64,000 nt of DNA from Sva-25 sp037385685 (GTDB taxonomy: Bacteria > Pseudomonadota > Gammaproteobacteria > Chromatiales > Chromatiaceae): contig JARRMW010000001.1 of NCBI GenBank assembly GCA_037385685.1, positions 1 through 64,000 of the forward strand, read 5' to 3'. Of this stretch, positions 34,802 through 43,439 are shown one piece after another (the first letter of the stretch is position 1; each line of letters starts with the position of its first letter). A model generated the notes under the pieces. That model saw only the letters and a program-made list of their open reading frames with translations. It searched no databases and was not told where the DNA came from. The position numbers and the translations under genes were made by a program.

Positions 34802-37645
34802 ATGTCAAGTTCGCCCCGGATCAGCCAGCTGATCGACGATTGGTCACAACAGCTGGATGAGAGCTCCCCGCCACCTGAATCTTTCCTGAGTCAGCTGAAA
34901 ACCACGCTCTCGGGCAGCGAATATGCCCTGCAGAGTCTCGAGACAAAACCTGAACTCTTAACGCAATTCTACGTCGACAAGTCTCATGAGACGCCCCCGA
35001 CACAGGAAGAATTCCAGAGCAGCCTGCGGGGCCTGACTGCGGAGACCAGGAGCGAGGAAGAGCTGCATCGCGCCCTGCGGCTGTTCAGACAGCAACAGAT
35101 GATCCGGATTATCTGGCGAGACCTCTGCAGAACTGCAGAACTTGATGAAACACTCGAATCACTGACTGCACTCGCAGATACTTGCATACAACAGGCGCTC
35201 GAATGGCTGCATGCGCACCTCGCAGAAAAATTCGGCAACCCCCGCGACCGTGATGGCAATGCGCAGGAGCTCATTGTTATCGGAATGGGGAAACTCGGTG
35301 CTCGTGAGCTCAACCTCTCCTCTGACATCGATCTGATCTTTACATTCCCTTCGAGCGGCGAAACCGATGGCAGGCGCACACTCTCGAATGAACAGTTCTT
35401 TACGCGTCTCTGCCAGAAACTTGTCCAGGCGCTCAACACGCGCACTGTCGACGGCTTTGTCTTCCGCGTCGACACGCGTCTCAGGCCTTTCGGCGATTCA
35501 GGCCCGCTGGTCGCCAACATGGATTTCATGGAAGAGTACTACCAGTCCCAGGCACGCGAGTGGGAACGCTACGCGATGATCAAGGCACGCATCATTGCGG
35601 GGGACATGGTCAGCGGCGAAGCACTTATGGAGATGCTGCGTCCATTCGTTTACAGGCGCTATCTTGACTATGGCGCCATTGAATCCCTGCGCGGGATGAA
35701 AAAGGCCATCAGCGAGAACCTCCGGAAAAAGGGGATGCGCGACAACATCAAGCTTGGCCCCGGCGGTATTCGCGAGATCGAATTTCTCGGTCAGGCATTT
35801 CAACTCATCCGTGGCGGCCGTGACAGCGATCTGCAAATTCGTCCGATTCAAACCGTTTTGAGGAGGCTCGCCGAGAAACAGCTGATTCCGCAAATTGCCT
35901 GTGATGAGCTTGTTGCTGCTTACCGCTTCCTGCGGCTGACCGAGAACCGTATCCAGGCATGGCGCGACGAGCAGACACACCTGCTGCCCGCAGACCACGA
36001 AGGACTGAAGCGTATTGCTGTGACTATGGGTTACGCAGAGACGGAAGCCTGGATCAAGGATCTCGCACGTCATCGCACGCGTGTGCAGCTTCATTTCGAG
36101 AAGCTTTTCGAGGAGAGCGAGGACGGCAGGGAAGAGACCTCCAGCCTGCAGCACCTGTGGCAACACGAGGAGGATAATGCTGCGGAAATCCTGCAGAAGG
36201 TCGGCTACCGCGATATCGAGCGCAGTTGCGAGTTACTTCAGCGACTGCGTGAAAGCCGCCCGCTGAAGACGGCCGGCGAGCGTGGCCGCCAGCTGATCGA
36301 GTGGCTGGTTCCACAACTCCTCGAGGAGGTCGTCGAGCACAGCGAGACCCCGGAAGAGACACTCGAACGCATCATCAACCTGCTCGAAACCATCGCGGGA
36401 CGTACAGCCTACCTGTCGCTGTTGAGTGAGAACCCGCAGGCACGCCAGCAGCTGATCACCCTGATTGATGCAAGCCCCTGGTTTCTCGACTGGATCCGCC
36501 GCCTGCCGATGCTACTCGACACGCTGATCGATCCCCGCCAGCTCTACGACCCGCTCGAACACCAGGATCTCGAAAAGGAACTCGCGCACGAGCTTGCCCG
36601 GGTCGAAGGAGACCTCGAACAGGAGATGGAGGTACTACGTCACTTCGTCGCTGCCAACCGGTTGCGCGTTGCAGCTGCCGACGTCACAGGCGTCATCCCG
36701 CTGATGATCGTCAGCGACTACCTTACGGATATCGCAACCGTCACACTCGATGCGACTCTCAGGCTCGCCTGGCGCGATGTGACAGAGCGCCATGGTGCTC
36801 CCGCAGGCGCCGATGAGAACAACACGGGCTTTGCCATCATCGGCTACGGCAAACTTGGCGGTATCGAGCTCGGTTATGGCTCGGATCTCGACCTCGTTTT
36901 CATTCACAATGCGCCACCAGGCAGCATGACCGATGGCAGACGGAGTGTCGCTGCCGATGTCTTTTTTGCACGCCTCGCACAACGCATGATCCACATCCTC
37001 ACGACTCGCACGCCATCCGGCCAGCTCTACGAAGTCGACATGCGACTGCGACCCAATGGCAAATCCGGACTGCTGGTCACGCCGCTCGGTGCATTTCGGA
37101 GCTACCAGCAGAATGACGCCTGGACATGGGAGCACCAGGCACTGGTGCGGGCGCGCGGCATTGCAGGTGATACGCGGGTGATTGCAGAGTTCGGGGAGAT
37201 TCGCAACGAGATCATTCAGCTCGAACGCGATGCTGCAGAACTGGTTGGTGAAGTGGTAAAAATGCGCGAGAAGATGCGCGAAAACCTCGACAAGAGCAAC
37301 GACGAGCTCTTCGACGTCAAGCAGGGACATGGTGGTATCACCGATATCGAGTTCATGGTGCAGTACCTCCTGCTGCGCTACTCCAGTGAACATCCGACAC
37401 TCTGCCATTACAGCGACAACATCAGACAGCTCGAGGCCCTCGAGGCGGCACAACTGCTGGACGAGCATCTTGCAGAAAGACTGGCGGGCATCTACCGCGT
37501 GCTGCGCGCAGCCCACCACCGCTATTCCCTGCAGGAGAAGCCTGCCATCATCCCGGCAGACGAACTCATGGAAGAGCGCCGCATCGTCCGCGAGGCGTGG
37601 GAGCTACTCATGCATGCGCCCCCTTCCATGCAGGAAAAAGCCTGA
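34802..37645 (+). CDS. glnE: Glutamine synthetase adenylyltransferase/deadenylase GlnE
   Basis: GlnE adds and removes AMP on glutamine synthetase in response to PII, so it sets ammonia assimilation. The 947-residue protein carries two nucleotidyltransferase domains in tandem: the deadenylase half with SSDIDLIFTF near residue 180 and the adenylylase half with GYGSDLDLVFIHN near residue 695, each with the D-x-D pair. FRVDTRLRPFGDSGPL and YEVDMRLRPNGKSGLL are the matching second motifs. Full length and intact. apbE starts 3 bp after its stop. Confidence 0.98.
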   Translation: MSSSPRISQLIDDWSQQLDESSPPPESFLSQLKTTLSGSEYALQSLETKPELLTQFYVDKSHETPPTQEEFQSSLRGLTAETRSEEELHRALRLFRQQQMIRIIWRDLCRTAELDETLESLTALADTCIQQALEWLHAHLAEKFGNPRDRDGNAQELIVIGMGKLGARELNLSSDIDLIFTFPSSGETDGRRTLSNEQFFTRLCQKLVQALNTRTVDGFVFRVDTRLRPFGDSGPLVANMDFMEEYYQSQAREWERYAMIKARIIAGDMVSGEALMEMLRPFVYRRYLDYGAIESLRGMKKAISENLRKKGMRDNIKLGPGGIREIEFLGQAFQLIRGGRDSDLQIRPIQTVLRRLAEKQLIPQIACDELVAAYRFLRLTENRIQAWRDEQTHLLPADHEGLKRIAVTMGYAETEAWIKDLARHRTRVQLHFEKLFEESEDGREETSSLQHLWQHEEDNAAEILQKVGYRDIERSCELLQRLRESRPLKTAGERGRQLIEWLVPQLLEEVVEHSETPEETLERIINLLETIAGRTAYLSLLSENPQARQQLITLIDASPWFLDWIRRLPMLLDTLIDPRQLYDPLEHQDLEKELAHELARVEGDLEQEMEVLRHFVAANRLRVAAADVTGVIPLMIVSDYLTDIATVTLDATLRLAWRDVTERHGAPAGADENNTGFAIIGYGKLGGIELGYGSDLDLVFIHNAPPGSMTDGRRSVAADVFFARLAQRMIHILTTRTPSGQLYEVDMRLRPNGKSGLLVTPLGAFRSYQQNDAWTWEHQALVRARGIAGDTRVIAEFGEIRNEIIQLERDAAELVGEVVKMREKMRENLDKSNDELFDVKQGHGGITDIEFMVQYLLLRYSSEHPTLCHYSDNIRQLEALEAAQLLDEHLAERLAGIYRVLRAAHHRYSLQEKPAIIPADELMEERRIVREAWELLMHAPPSMQEKA

Positions 37646-37648
37646 TCC

Positions 37649-38683
37649 ATGGCGAATCATCGCCGCTTCATCTATCTCGCGCTCGTCCTGTTTGCTGCTG
37701 CCCTGCTCTATTGGCGCAGCCTGCAGGGGCCTTCGGCGGACATGGTGACGCTCGCCGGCAAGACCATGGGCACCAGCTACAGCGTCACTATTCCAGCGCC
37801 GCATGCCAGCAATGGGCTTGCAGATTCCATCGAGCAACGTCTCGAAGAGCTCGAGAATATCTTTTCGACGTGGCGGGATGATTCGGAAATCAGCCGCTTC
37901 AATGCCAGCCGGAGCACTGACTGGTTTTCATGCTCCCGCGAACTCGCAGAAGTGGTTATCGAGTCCATCCGCATGCACGCACTAACCGAAGGCGCATTCG
38001 AGATAACCCTCGGTCCGCTCATCGAGCGCTGGGGCTTCGACGAGGCCCGGGTCACTACACCACCATCCGAAGTGGAACTGTCAACGTTGATGCGCTCCGT
38101 CGGGACTGAAAATCTTGAGGCCAGGGAATCCCCTGCCGCGATCCGCAAGCGCCTCCCGGATACCTCGCTCAACCTTTCGGGCATCGCCAAGGGTTATGCC
38201 GTCGATATTATTGCCGAACTGCTCGAACAGCAGGGACTTGATCTTTACATGGTCGAAATCGGTGGTGAGATCCGTACGAAGGCGGGAAGCGGTGACAGGC
38301 CATGGCGCATCGCTATCGCAAAGCCCCAACCCGGCAAACCGCAGGCAGAGAGTATCGTGGGAGTCGGTACGGCTGCCATCGCGACCTCGGGTGGCTACCT
38401 GAACAGTATCGAGCTGCTCGAAAAACGCTATATCCACATTCTGGAGCCATCAACCGGGAAACCCGTCAAATCACGCACTGCCTCCGTCACTGTCATTGAC
38501 AACAGCTCAACGATGCGCGCCGATGCGCTCGCGACGGCATTCATGGTCATACCAACGGATGATGCCCTGCGGCTTGCCGACCGGCATGACATCGCAGCCT
38601 ATTTCATCATACTCGGCGAAGCGGACCAGCTTGTGCAACGTCCATCAAAAGCCTTTCGCCTCCGCTTCGACCCGGTGCAATGA
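37649..38683 (+). CDS. apbE: FAD:protein FMN transferase ApbE family
   Basis: ApbE attaches FMN covalently to threonines of flavoproteins such as NqrB/NqrC and RnfG. The 344-residue product has an N-terminal membrane anchor or signal (FIYLALVLFAAALLYW), then the ApbE domain: TMGTSYSV, FSTWRDDSEISRFN, LNLSGIAKGYAVD, MVEIGGEIRTKAG and the late MRADALATAFMV with the magnesium-binding acid. No Nqr or Rnf genes are in the window, so its target lies elsewhere. The next gene overlaps its stop by four bases. Confidence 0.92.
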   Translation: MANHRRFIYLALVLFAAALLYWRSLQGPSADMVTLAGKTMGTSYSVTIPAPHASNGLADSIEQRLEELENIFSTWRDDSEISRFNASRSTDWFSCSRELAEVVIESIRMHALTEGAFEITLGPLIERWGFDEARVTTPPSEVELSTLMRSVGTENLEARESPAAIRKRLPDTSLNLSGIAKGYAVDIIAELLEQQGLDLYMVEIGGEIRTKAGSGDRPWRIAIAKPQPGKPQAESIVGVGTAAIATSGGYLNSIELLEKRYIHILEPSTGKPVKSRTASVTVIDNSSTMRADALATAFMVIPTDDALRLADRHDIAAYFIILGEADQLVQRPSKAFRLRFDPVQ

Positions 38684-38979
38684 TGGACGAATGGTGGCTC
38701 TACCTTGTTCGCTGCCGTAACGGAACGCTCTATACGGGCATTACAACTGACGTGAAACGGCGTTTTGAAGAGCACTGCAAAGGCACCGGCGCCAAGTACC
38801 TGCGAGGGAAAGCGCCGTTGACACTTGAATTTCACTGCATCGTTGGTGACAGGAGCGATGCATCGAGGCTCGAATACTTCGTCAAACGCCTGGACAGGGA
38901 GCAGAAAGAAGCACTCCTCAGGGAAGTCAGCCAGGACCCGAAATCGCTGCATGCCTTTCTCGCAGGTCACACCGGCTGA
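38680..38979 (+). CDS. GIY-YIG nuclease superfamily protein, UPF0213 type
   Basis: The 99-residue protein is a single GIY-YIG domain like E. coli YhbQ: WWLYLVRCRNGTLYTGITTD holds the GIY-YIG core (here YLV...YTG), followed by VKRRFEEHCKGTGAKYLRG with the conserved arginine and the LEYFVKRLDREQK stretch with the metal-binding glutamate. DNA cleavage has been suggested for the family but the role is unclear. The start overlaps the apbE stop by four bases. Confidence 0.92.
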   Translation: MMDEWWLYLVRCRNGTLYTGITTDVKRRFEEHCKGTGAKYLRGKAPLTLEFHCIVGDRSDASRLEYFVKRLDREQKEALLREVSQDPKSLHAFLAGHTG

Positions 38980-39168
38980 GCCCTGTTTGATCCAGCGCAA
39001 GGAAAACAGCGATAGTCGAAAGCGCCGCGCCAATCGCATGCTGGCAACAGTATATTTATTAATAGAGAGGTCGTTCGAAAAGCAAAAATGCGAATTACAG
39101 AATGGCCATGTAATTGCGTGAACACGCCGGACAGGTTGGCGAGTGTCACAATCGACAGGAGAATGAAA

Positions 39169-39603
39169 ATGAATATCTGGTTTCTCGTTGCAGACGCTGC
39201 ACGCGCCCGACTGTTTGAAACAAGCGGAAAAGATGTTGCCTTGACCGAGGTAATGGATCTCATGGAGCCCAATGCTCGCATCCGCGAGACAGAACTCGCG
39301 AGTGACGAGCCAGGTCGCCAGGCAACAGCCGGTGGCCCGGGTACACACGGCATGCAGGAGAAGACCACCCCGCGCGAGCAAGAGGATATCCGTTTTGCCG
39401 CGGAGCTTGCAGATCACCTGCAGGAAGGCTTCAACAAGGGTAGCTATGACGCGCTGTACATTGCCGCCGCACCACATTTTCTCGGATTGTTGAGAAACGC
39501 AGTGTCGGAAGGTGTCGCAGCAAAGCTCAAGGGCGATCTGGACAAGGATCTCACGCGCCTCGGGGAGGCAGAGATCAGAGAGCACTTGCACGCCATCATG
39601 TAG
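39169..39603 (+). CDS. Host attachment family protein (baeRF-like)
   Basis: The 144-residue protein has the hallmark opening MNIWFLVADAARARLFE of the family named after a plant-attachment gene of Agrobacterium and later grouped with bacterial eRF1-like (baeRF) domains. The middle is glycine-rich and variable (ATAGGPGTHGMQEKTTP), followed by a helical half ending in DKDLTRLGEAEIREHL. The ribosome or stress link is an inference from the fold. ATG 39169 is chosen because AGGAG lies 8 bp upstream; an ATG six bases earlier is too close to it. Confidence 0.88.
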   Translation: MNIWFLVADAARARLFETSGKDVALTEVMDLMEPNARIRETELASDEPGRQATAGGPGTHGMQEKTTPREQEDIRFAAELADHLQEGFNKGSYDALYIAAAPHFLGLLRNAVSEGVAAKLKGDLDKDLTRLGEAEIREHLHAIM

Positions 39604-39630
39604 CGGAAGTGGACTTGCAATGCTGAACTA

Positions 39631-39658
39631 AAAAGCGGCGTTGAAGAGCCGCTTTTTT
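39631..39658 (+). terminator. Rho-independent terminator
   Basis: AAAAGCGGC-GTTGAAGA-GCCGCTTTTTT, an 8-9 bp stem with a T-run, lies 27 bp after the host-attachment family gene. It separates that gene from the three-gene unit downstream. Confidence 0.9.
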
Positions 39659-39685
39659 GATCGCATGGCATGAATTCCCGCAGGC

Positions 39686-39713
39686 GTGTCATGCAAAAGT
39701 GCTGTGATATAGT
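39686..39713 (+). promoter_or_regulatory. Possible promoter of the decarboxylase/GME/MATE unit
   Basis: TATAGT (39708-39713) is a good -10; the best -35 is GTGTCA (39686-39691) at 16 bp, which is weak. It lies 30 bp before the first start and just after the upstream terminator, so transcription of the unit should begin here. Confidence 0.4.
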
Positions 39714-39743
39714 CCCTTGAAAAGAGAGAACAACAGCGTAACG

Positions 39744-40493
39744 ATGGCTAAAACCCTGAAGGAATGGCTTGATACCGATGTCGCGGCAGTCAGGGACAAG
39801 CCGATGCGCTGGATTTCCGAGCAGTACTTCTTTCGCGACCCGAATCGTCCGGTCTTTTCCGATAATGCCTATTTCTATCCACCCGCCGATGGCATCGTTC
39901 TCTATGCCAGAAGCGTTGAACCGGACGAGGCAATCGTGGATATCAAGGGACGGCCCTACTCGCTTCAGACCGCGATGCGCAACCGACACTATGACCGCAG
40001 CAGTCTCGTGATCGGTATTTTCATGACTTTTTACGATGTCCACATCAACCGCATTCCTTTCCCAGGCAGGCTCTGTTACCGGGAACTGGATACCATCGAT
40101 ACCTATAACTACCCGATGATCAATGTTGAACACGACCTGCTGGATGAAGTGACCCCTTACACGCGCAATGCCGACTATCTTTTCAACAACCAGCGCGTGC
40201 TCAACAAGATTTTCAGCATGGATTTACGCGATGTGTACTACATCCTCCAGGTCGCCGACTATGATGTCGATGCGATTACACCCTTCAGGCTGAAGCAGAA
40301 CCAGCACTTTGCACAAAACGAACGCTTCTCGCAGATTCGCTACGGCTCCCAGGTGGACCTGATCATCCCGTTGTCGGAACAGTATCACTACAGGCCCCTG
40401 ATCAATCCAGGCATGCATGTCGAGGCCGGCGTAGACCCGCTGGTTCGCATCGAGCCCGCAGTCAAGCGAGAACAACCATCCCCAGAGATATGA
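39744..40493 (+). CDS. Phosphatidylserine decarboxylase-like pyruvoyl enzyme
   Basis: The 249-residue protein belongs to the Psd superfamily, which self-cleaves to form a pyruvoyl cofactor. The three residues needed for self-cleavage are visible: D49 in PPADGIVLYAR, H100 in FYDVHINRIPFPGRL, and S202 in YGSQVDLIIP at the Gly-Ser cleavage site. There is no membrane segment. Known substrates of the superfamily are phosphatidylserine-type lipids and, in fungi, free tryptophan. The N-terminal and middle parts differ from ordinary Psd. The gene overlaps the next by four bases. The link to a guanidino enzyme and an exporter suggests a specialised substrate rather than general phosphatidylethanolamine synthesis. 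ATG 39744 lacks a strong ribosome binding site. Confidence 0.82.
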   Translation: MAKTLKEWLDTDVAAVRDKPMRWISEQYFFRDPNRPVFSDNAYFYPPADGIVLYARSVEPDEAIVDIKGRPYSLQTAMRNRHYDRSSLVIGIFMTFYDVHINRIPFPGRLCYRELDTIDTYNYPMINVEHDLLDEVTPYTRNADYLFNNQRVLNKIFSMDLRDVYYILQVADYDVDAITPFRLKQNQHFAQNERFSQIRYGSQVDLIIPLSEQYHYRPLINPGMHVEAGVDPLVRIEPAVKREQPSPEI

Positions 40494-41461
40494 CAGCAAT
40501 AAAACGCGAAATCAGGCAGAAGAGCCCGGCACCCGAGCTGCAGCAGCTGGGCCCGACGGCTCTCAACAAGCCGGCCTACCTCATGAATGTACCCTTCTCG
40601 CTGGCGGCCGACACCCCCAATAACGCCTGGATGGAAGAGATGTCTTCCGAGGCGCGTCATATCGACATCGACAGGGCCATCAACCAGTTCCTTCAGCTCT
40701 ACCATTTCATGGCAGGCGATGCACTCGTTTACCTGCTGCCGACTCCTAAGGAGTCCGGGTTACAGGACCTGGTCTACTGCGCAAACATGGGCGTGATCCT
40801 GGAGCATCTACCGGACAAGAAGCGTGTCATTCTTTCCAACTTCTCGACAGAGGTCAGGCGCCCCGAAACAGAGGTCGGCCGTCACTTTTTCGATGCCATG
40901 GGCTACCATGTCAGCATCCCGCCCTGGCACTTCGAGGGCGATGCTGAACTCAAGCACCTGCATGGCAATATCTATGCAGGCGGATACGGCATCCGTTCTG
41001 ACAAGCGCGCCTATGACTGGATGGAGCAGGAATTCGACATGCGGGTCATCAGGCTCGAGGAGACAGATCCCTATCTCTATCACCTCGACTGTACGATCAT
41101 GCCATTAACGCGTGAGGACACACTGGTCTGTACCGAAATGTATACGCAGGCAGAGATTCGGGAACTCGAGGCCGTGACCAACATCGTCGATGTCTCGGTC
41201 GATGATTGTTATTCAGGGCTCTGCAACTCCATACGGCTCGGTAACAGCCTGCTGAACGCCTCCAATATTCACGAGATGAAAGCCGGTGACGACTACTACG
41301 AAGAAGAGAAACACAAAAACCGGACACTCGAAGATATCGCCGTGCGTTTTGCTTTCGAGGTTTCCTTTTTCAACCTCAGCGAATACATGAAGAGCGGCGC
41401 CCTGCTCTCCTGCATGGTGATGCACCTCAACCGCAAGTCATTCGACATCCCCCTGATCTGA
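40490..41461 (+). CDS. Guanidino-group-modifying enzyme (amidinotransferase/deiminase superfamily)
   Basis: The 323-residue protein has the pentein-fold layout of arginine deiminase, DDAH, arginine dihydrolase and amidinotransferases. Visible key residues: the N-terminal substrate loop TPNNAWMEE (N44, N45), E149-G-D151 in HFEGDAEL, the catalytic His198 in YHLDC and the nucleophile Cys308 in SGALLSCMVMHLN. The catalytic set is complete, so an arginine, agmatine, or related guanidine substrate is likely, but which reaction (hydrolysis, dihydrolysis, amidino transfer) cannot be told. It overlaps the decarboxylase gene by four bases and lies 13 bp before the exporter. Confidence 0.82.
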   Translation: MTAIKREIRQKSPAPELQQLGPTALNKPAYLMNVPFSLAADTPNNAWMEEMSSEARHIDIDRAINQFLQLYHFMAGDALVYLLPTPKESGLQDLVYCANMGVILEHLPDKKRVILSNFSTEVRRPETEVGRHFFDAMGYHVSIPPWHFEGDAELKHLHGNIYAGGYGIRSDKRAYDWMEQEFDMRVIRLEETDPYLYHLDCTIMPLTREDTLVCTEMYTQAEIRELEAVTNIVDVSVDDCYSGLCNSIRLGNSLLNASNIHEMKAGDDYYEEEKHKNRTLEDIAVRFAFEVSFFNLSEYMKSGALLSCMVMHLNRKSFDIPLI

Positions 41462-41474
41462 TCCGGACAGAGTG

Positions 41475-42827
41475 ATGCCCAACAGCGCCCGCAGCACACT
41501 TTTTGAACCGGGCTACAGGAATATCTGGCGCATCTCCTATCCGCTGATGCTTGCAGGCATCAGCGAGACGGTCATCGATATCACGGACACGATCTTTCTC
41601 GCGCGTTACGGCATCACAGAACTGGCAGCAATCGGCCTCGCCGACGCCTGGTACATGCTGTTCCTGTTTCTCTCGTTCGGTCTCGTCGATGGCATCCAGG
41701 TCATCATCGGCCGTCGTGCAGGGCAGGACAGGGCGCAAGAGATTGGCCGTGTTTTCACCCAGGGACTCTACCTGCTGGTGATGGTCTCATTCCTCATGAT
41801 CGCGCTCATGCATCTTGTGATACACCTTGGCCTTGGCGAGCTGCTGGCCTCGCGCGACATCATGGAGGCAACAGAAAGCTATCTGCGCATCGCTATCTAC
41901 AGCCTTCTGTTTCAATCGATCAGTCTCGCCTTCAGCGCTTTCTATGTCAGTATCGCCCAGACCAGAATCCTCATCGGCGCCGCACTGGTTCTGGCGATCA
42001 GCAACATCGCCCTCGACTATGCGCTGATCTTCGGACATTTTGGCCTGCCCGAAATGGGCATTGAGGGGGCAGCCCTTGCATCGCTGTCTGCCGAGATCCT
42101 CGCCTGCCTGTTCCTTGTTGCCAGCGTTTTCTACAAGGGATACGACAGACAATATGGTTTACTGCGATTAACCGGATGGGACAACAGCATTGCACGCAGG
42201 CTGGCAAGCATCTCCTGGCCTGTCGCACTGGATACCCTGGTCGAACTGATTCGCTGGTTCCTGCTGTTTGTGATCATCGAACAGATGGGCGAAGCTGAAC
42301 TGGCAAGTGCCAATATCATCTACAGCTGTTTTGCGGTCATGATGATCTCGATTGACAGCTTTTCGGAGGCAGTCTGTTCCATGGTCAGCAATCTGCTGGG
42401 ACAGAAACGGCGCGAGGCCATTGGCGAACTCATCAACAAGACAACACAACTCAGCTATCTTGTGGTGATTCCGCTTCTGGCGATGGCACTACTGTTTCCG
42501 GATATTGTGCTGGCTATCTTTACCGAAGATGAATTACTCATTGAGTTATCACGTGGAGCGTTACCGGTTGTTCTGCTCGCGCTCTTGCCGGCCGTTCCTG
42601 GAAGCCTCTTCTATGCAGCCGTTGTCGGTACGGGCGACACGATTGCGAGCCTGATGATTCAATTGATCACGACTCTCTGCGCACTGGCTTTTACTGCCTG
42701 GACAGCACTGGTCCTTTCGCTACCGCTTGAACAGGTGCTCTTTGTCGAGATCATAGTCTGGATACTCTACCTGTTGTTCTCATGGCTCTGGCTGCGCGGT
42801 GGTCGCTGGAGGCGCTTGTCAGTCTAG
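41475..42827 (+). CDS. MATE family efflux transporter
   Basis: The 450-residue protein has twelve membrane segments in two similar halves, with the MATE-type opening GYRNIWRISYPLMLAGISET and TDTIFLARYGITELAAIGLAD; the second half begins around LASISWPVALDTLVELI. MATE proteins export cationic compounds using a sodium or proton gradient. Its position directly after the decarboxylase and guanidino enzyme suggests that it exports their product, probably a cationic amine. ATG 41475 follows a GTG three bases earlier in the same frame; either could be used. Confidence 0.9.
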   Translation: MPNSARSTLFEPGYRNIWRISYPLMLAGISETVIDITDTIFLARYGITELAAIGLADAWYMLFLFLSFGLVDGIQVIIGRRAGQDRAQEIGRVFTQGLYLLVMVSFLMIALMHLVIHLGLGELLASRDIMEATESYLRIAIYSLLFQSISLAFSAFYVSIAQTRILIGAALVLAISNIALDYALIFGHFGLPEMGIEGAALASLSAEILACLFLVASVFYKGYDRQYGLLRLTGWDNSIARRLASISWPVALDTLVELIRWFLLFVIIEQMGEAELASANIIYSCFAVMMISIDSFSEAVCSMVSNLLGQKRREAIGELINKTTQLSYLVVIPLLAMALLFPDIVLAIFTEDELLIELSRGALPVVLLALLPAVPGSLFYAAVVGTGDTIASLMIQLITTLCALAFTAWTALVLSLPLEQVLFVEIIVWILYLLFSWLWLRGGRWRRLSV

Positions 42828-42923
42828 TCATGCCTGAATTCTCTCCTTGCCACCTGGTCATGCATCGTGACCGTACTGATCTATCTCGATATCCATACAC
42901 TCAGCGTGAGAAGCCTTTCGCCT

Positions 42924-42953
42924 TTGGCTTTCCCTGCTGACTGGTAGTAGAAT
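42924..42953 (+). promoter_or_regulatory. tRNA-Ser promoter
   Basis: TTGGCT (42924-42929) and TAGAAT (42948-42953) are 18 bp apart, with the tRNA 5' end 11 bp past the -10. Confidence 0.6.
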
Positions 42954-42963
42954 CACCCGCCAC

Positions 42964-43053
<90 letters not shown>

Positions 43054-43224
43054 GATACACAGAAAGCCTCATGCACACGCATGGGGTTTTGTGTTTGGGT
43101 CGATAATGAAGATTCGAACCCGAGGGACGTCCAATCGACGGGTTCGACAAGGAGCGTCGAGCGACGAAGCGCAAATCGCCTTGCGATTTGAGGGCGAAGC
43201 CCGGCCATCCTGCCCTCTCCGCCA
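43054..43224 (+). repeat. 171-bp segment ending in a copy of the tRNA-Ser 3' end
   Basis: The segment directly follows the tRNA and ends ATCCTGCCCTCTCCGCCA, a near copy of the tRNA 3' end ATCCCTCCCTCTCCGCCA, exactly 171 bp downstream. It holds an inverted repeat TCGAACCCG/CGGGTTCGA (T-loop-like on both strands) and a CAAATCGC-CTT-GCGATTTG hairpin. It is no second tRNA. The layout is like the repeat units following tyrT in E. coli, which also carry a piece of the tRNA 3' end. Confidence 0.7.
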
Positions 43225-43258
43225 TTTATCAGAACATTCTTACCGCACGAGTGACACA

Positions 43259-43303
43259 GGTGTCGGAGATTATTTTTTAGGATAAAAAATGATCTCCGAC
43301 ACC
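43259..43303. repeat. 45-nt near-perfect hairpin (REP-like palindrome)
   Basis: GGTGTCGGAGATTATTTTTTA is followed by GGA and its reverse complement with a single mismatch, giving 21-bp arms around a 3-nt loop. It lies in the gap between tRNA-Ser and the patatin gene. The GTGTCGGAGATCATTTTTT type of arm resembles palindromes associated with REP-type (Y1 transposase mobilised) elements, but no transposase is nearby. Confidence 0.7.
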
Positions 43304-43439
43304 GTTTAACGTCGTAACAGAAAACATTCTTGATATCCAGAAGCCTCTGGTAACTGGCGTACAACACCCACCCTTCTGCAGTATGATTGGGCGAAATTTT
43401 GAGGCTTTCATCGCCTTTTTTATAGATCAGGAATTCCAC

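Noticed and set aside
43054..43224. A second, degenerate tRNA gene
   Set aside because: Only the 3' end and T-loop-like pieces are present; there is no anticodon arm or matching acceptor 5' strand.
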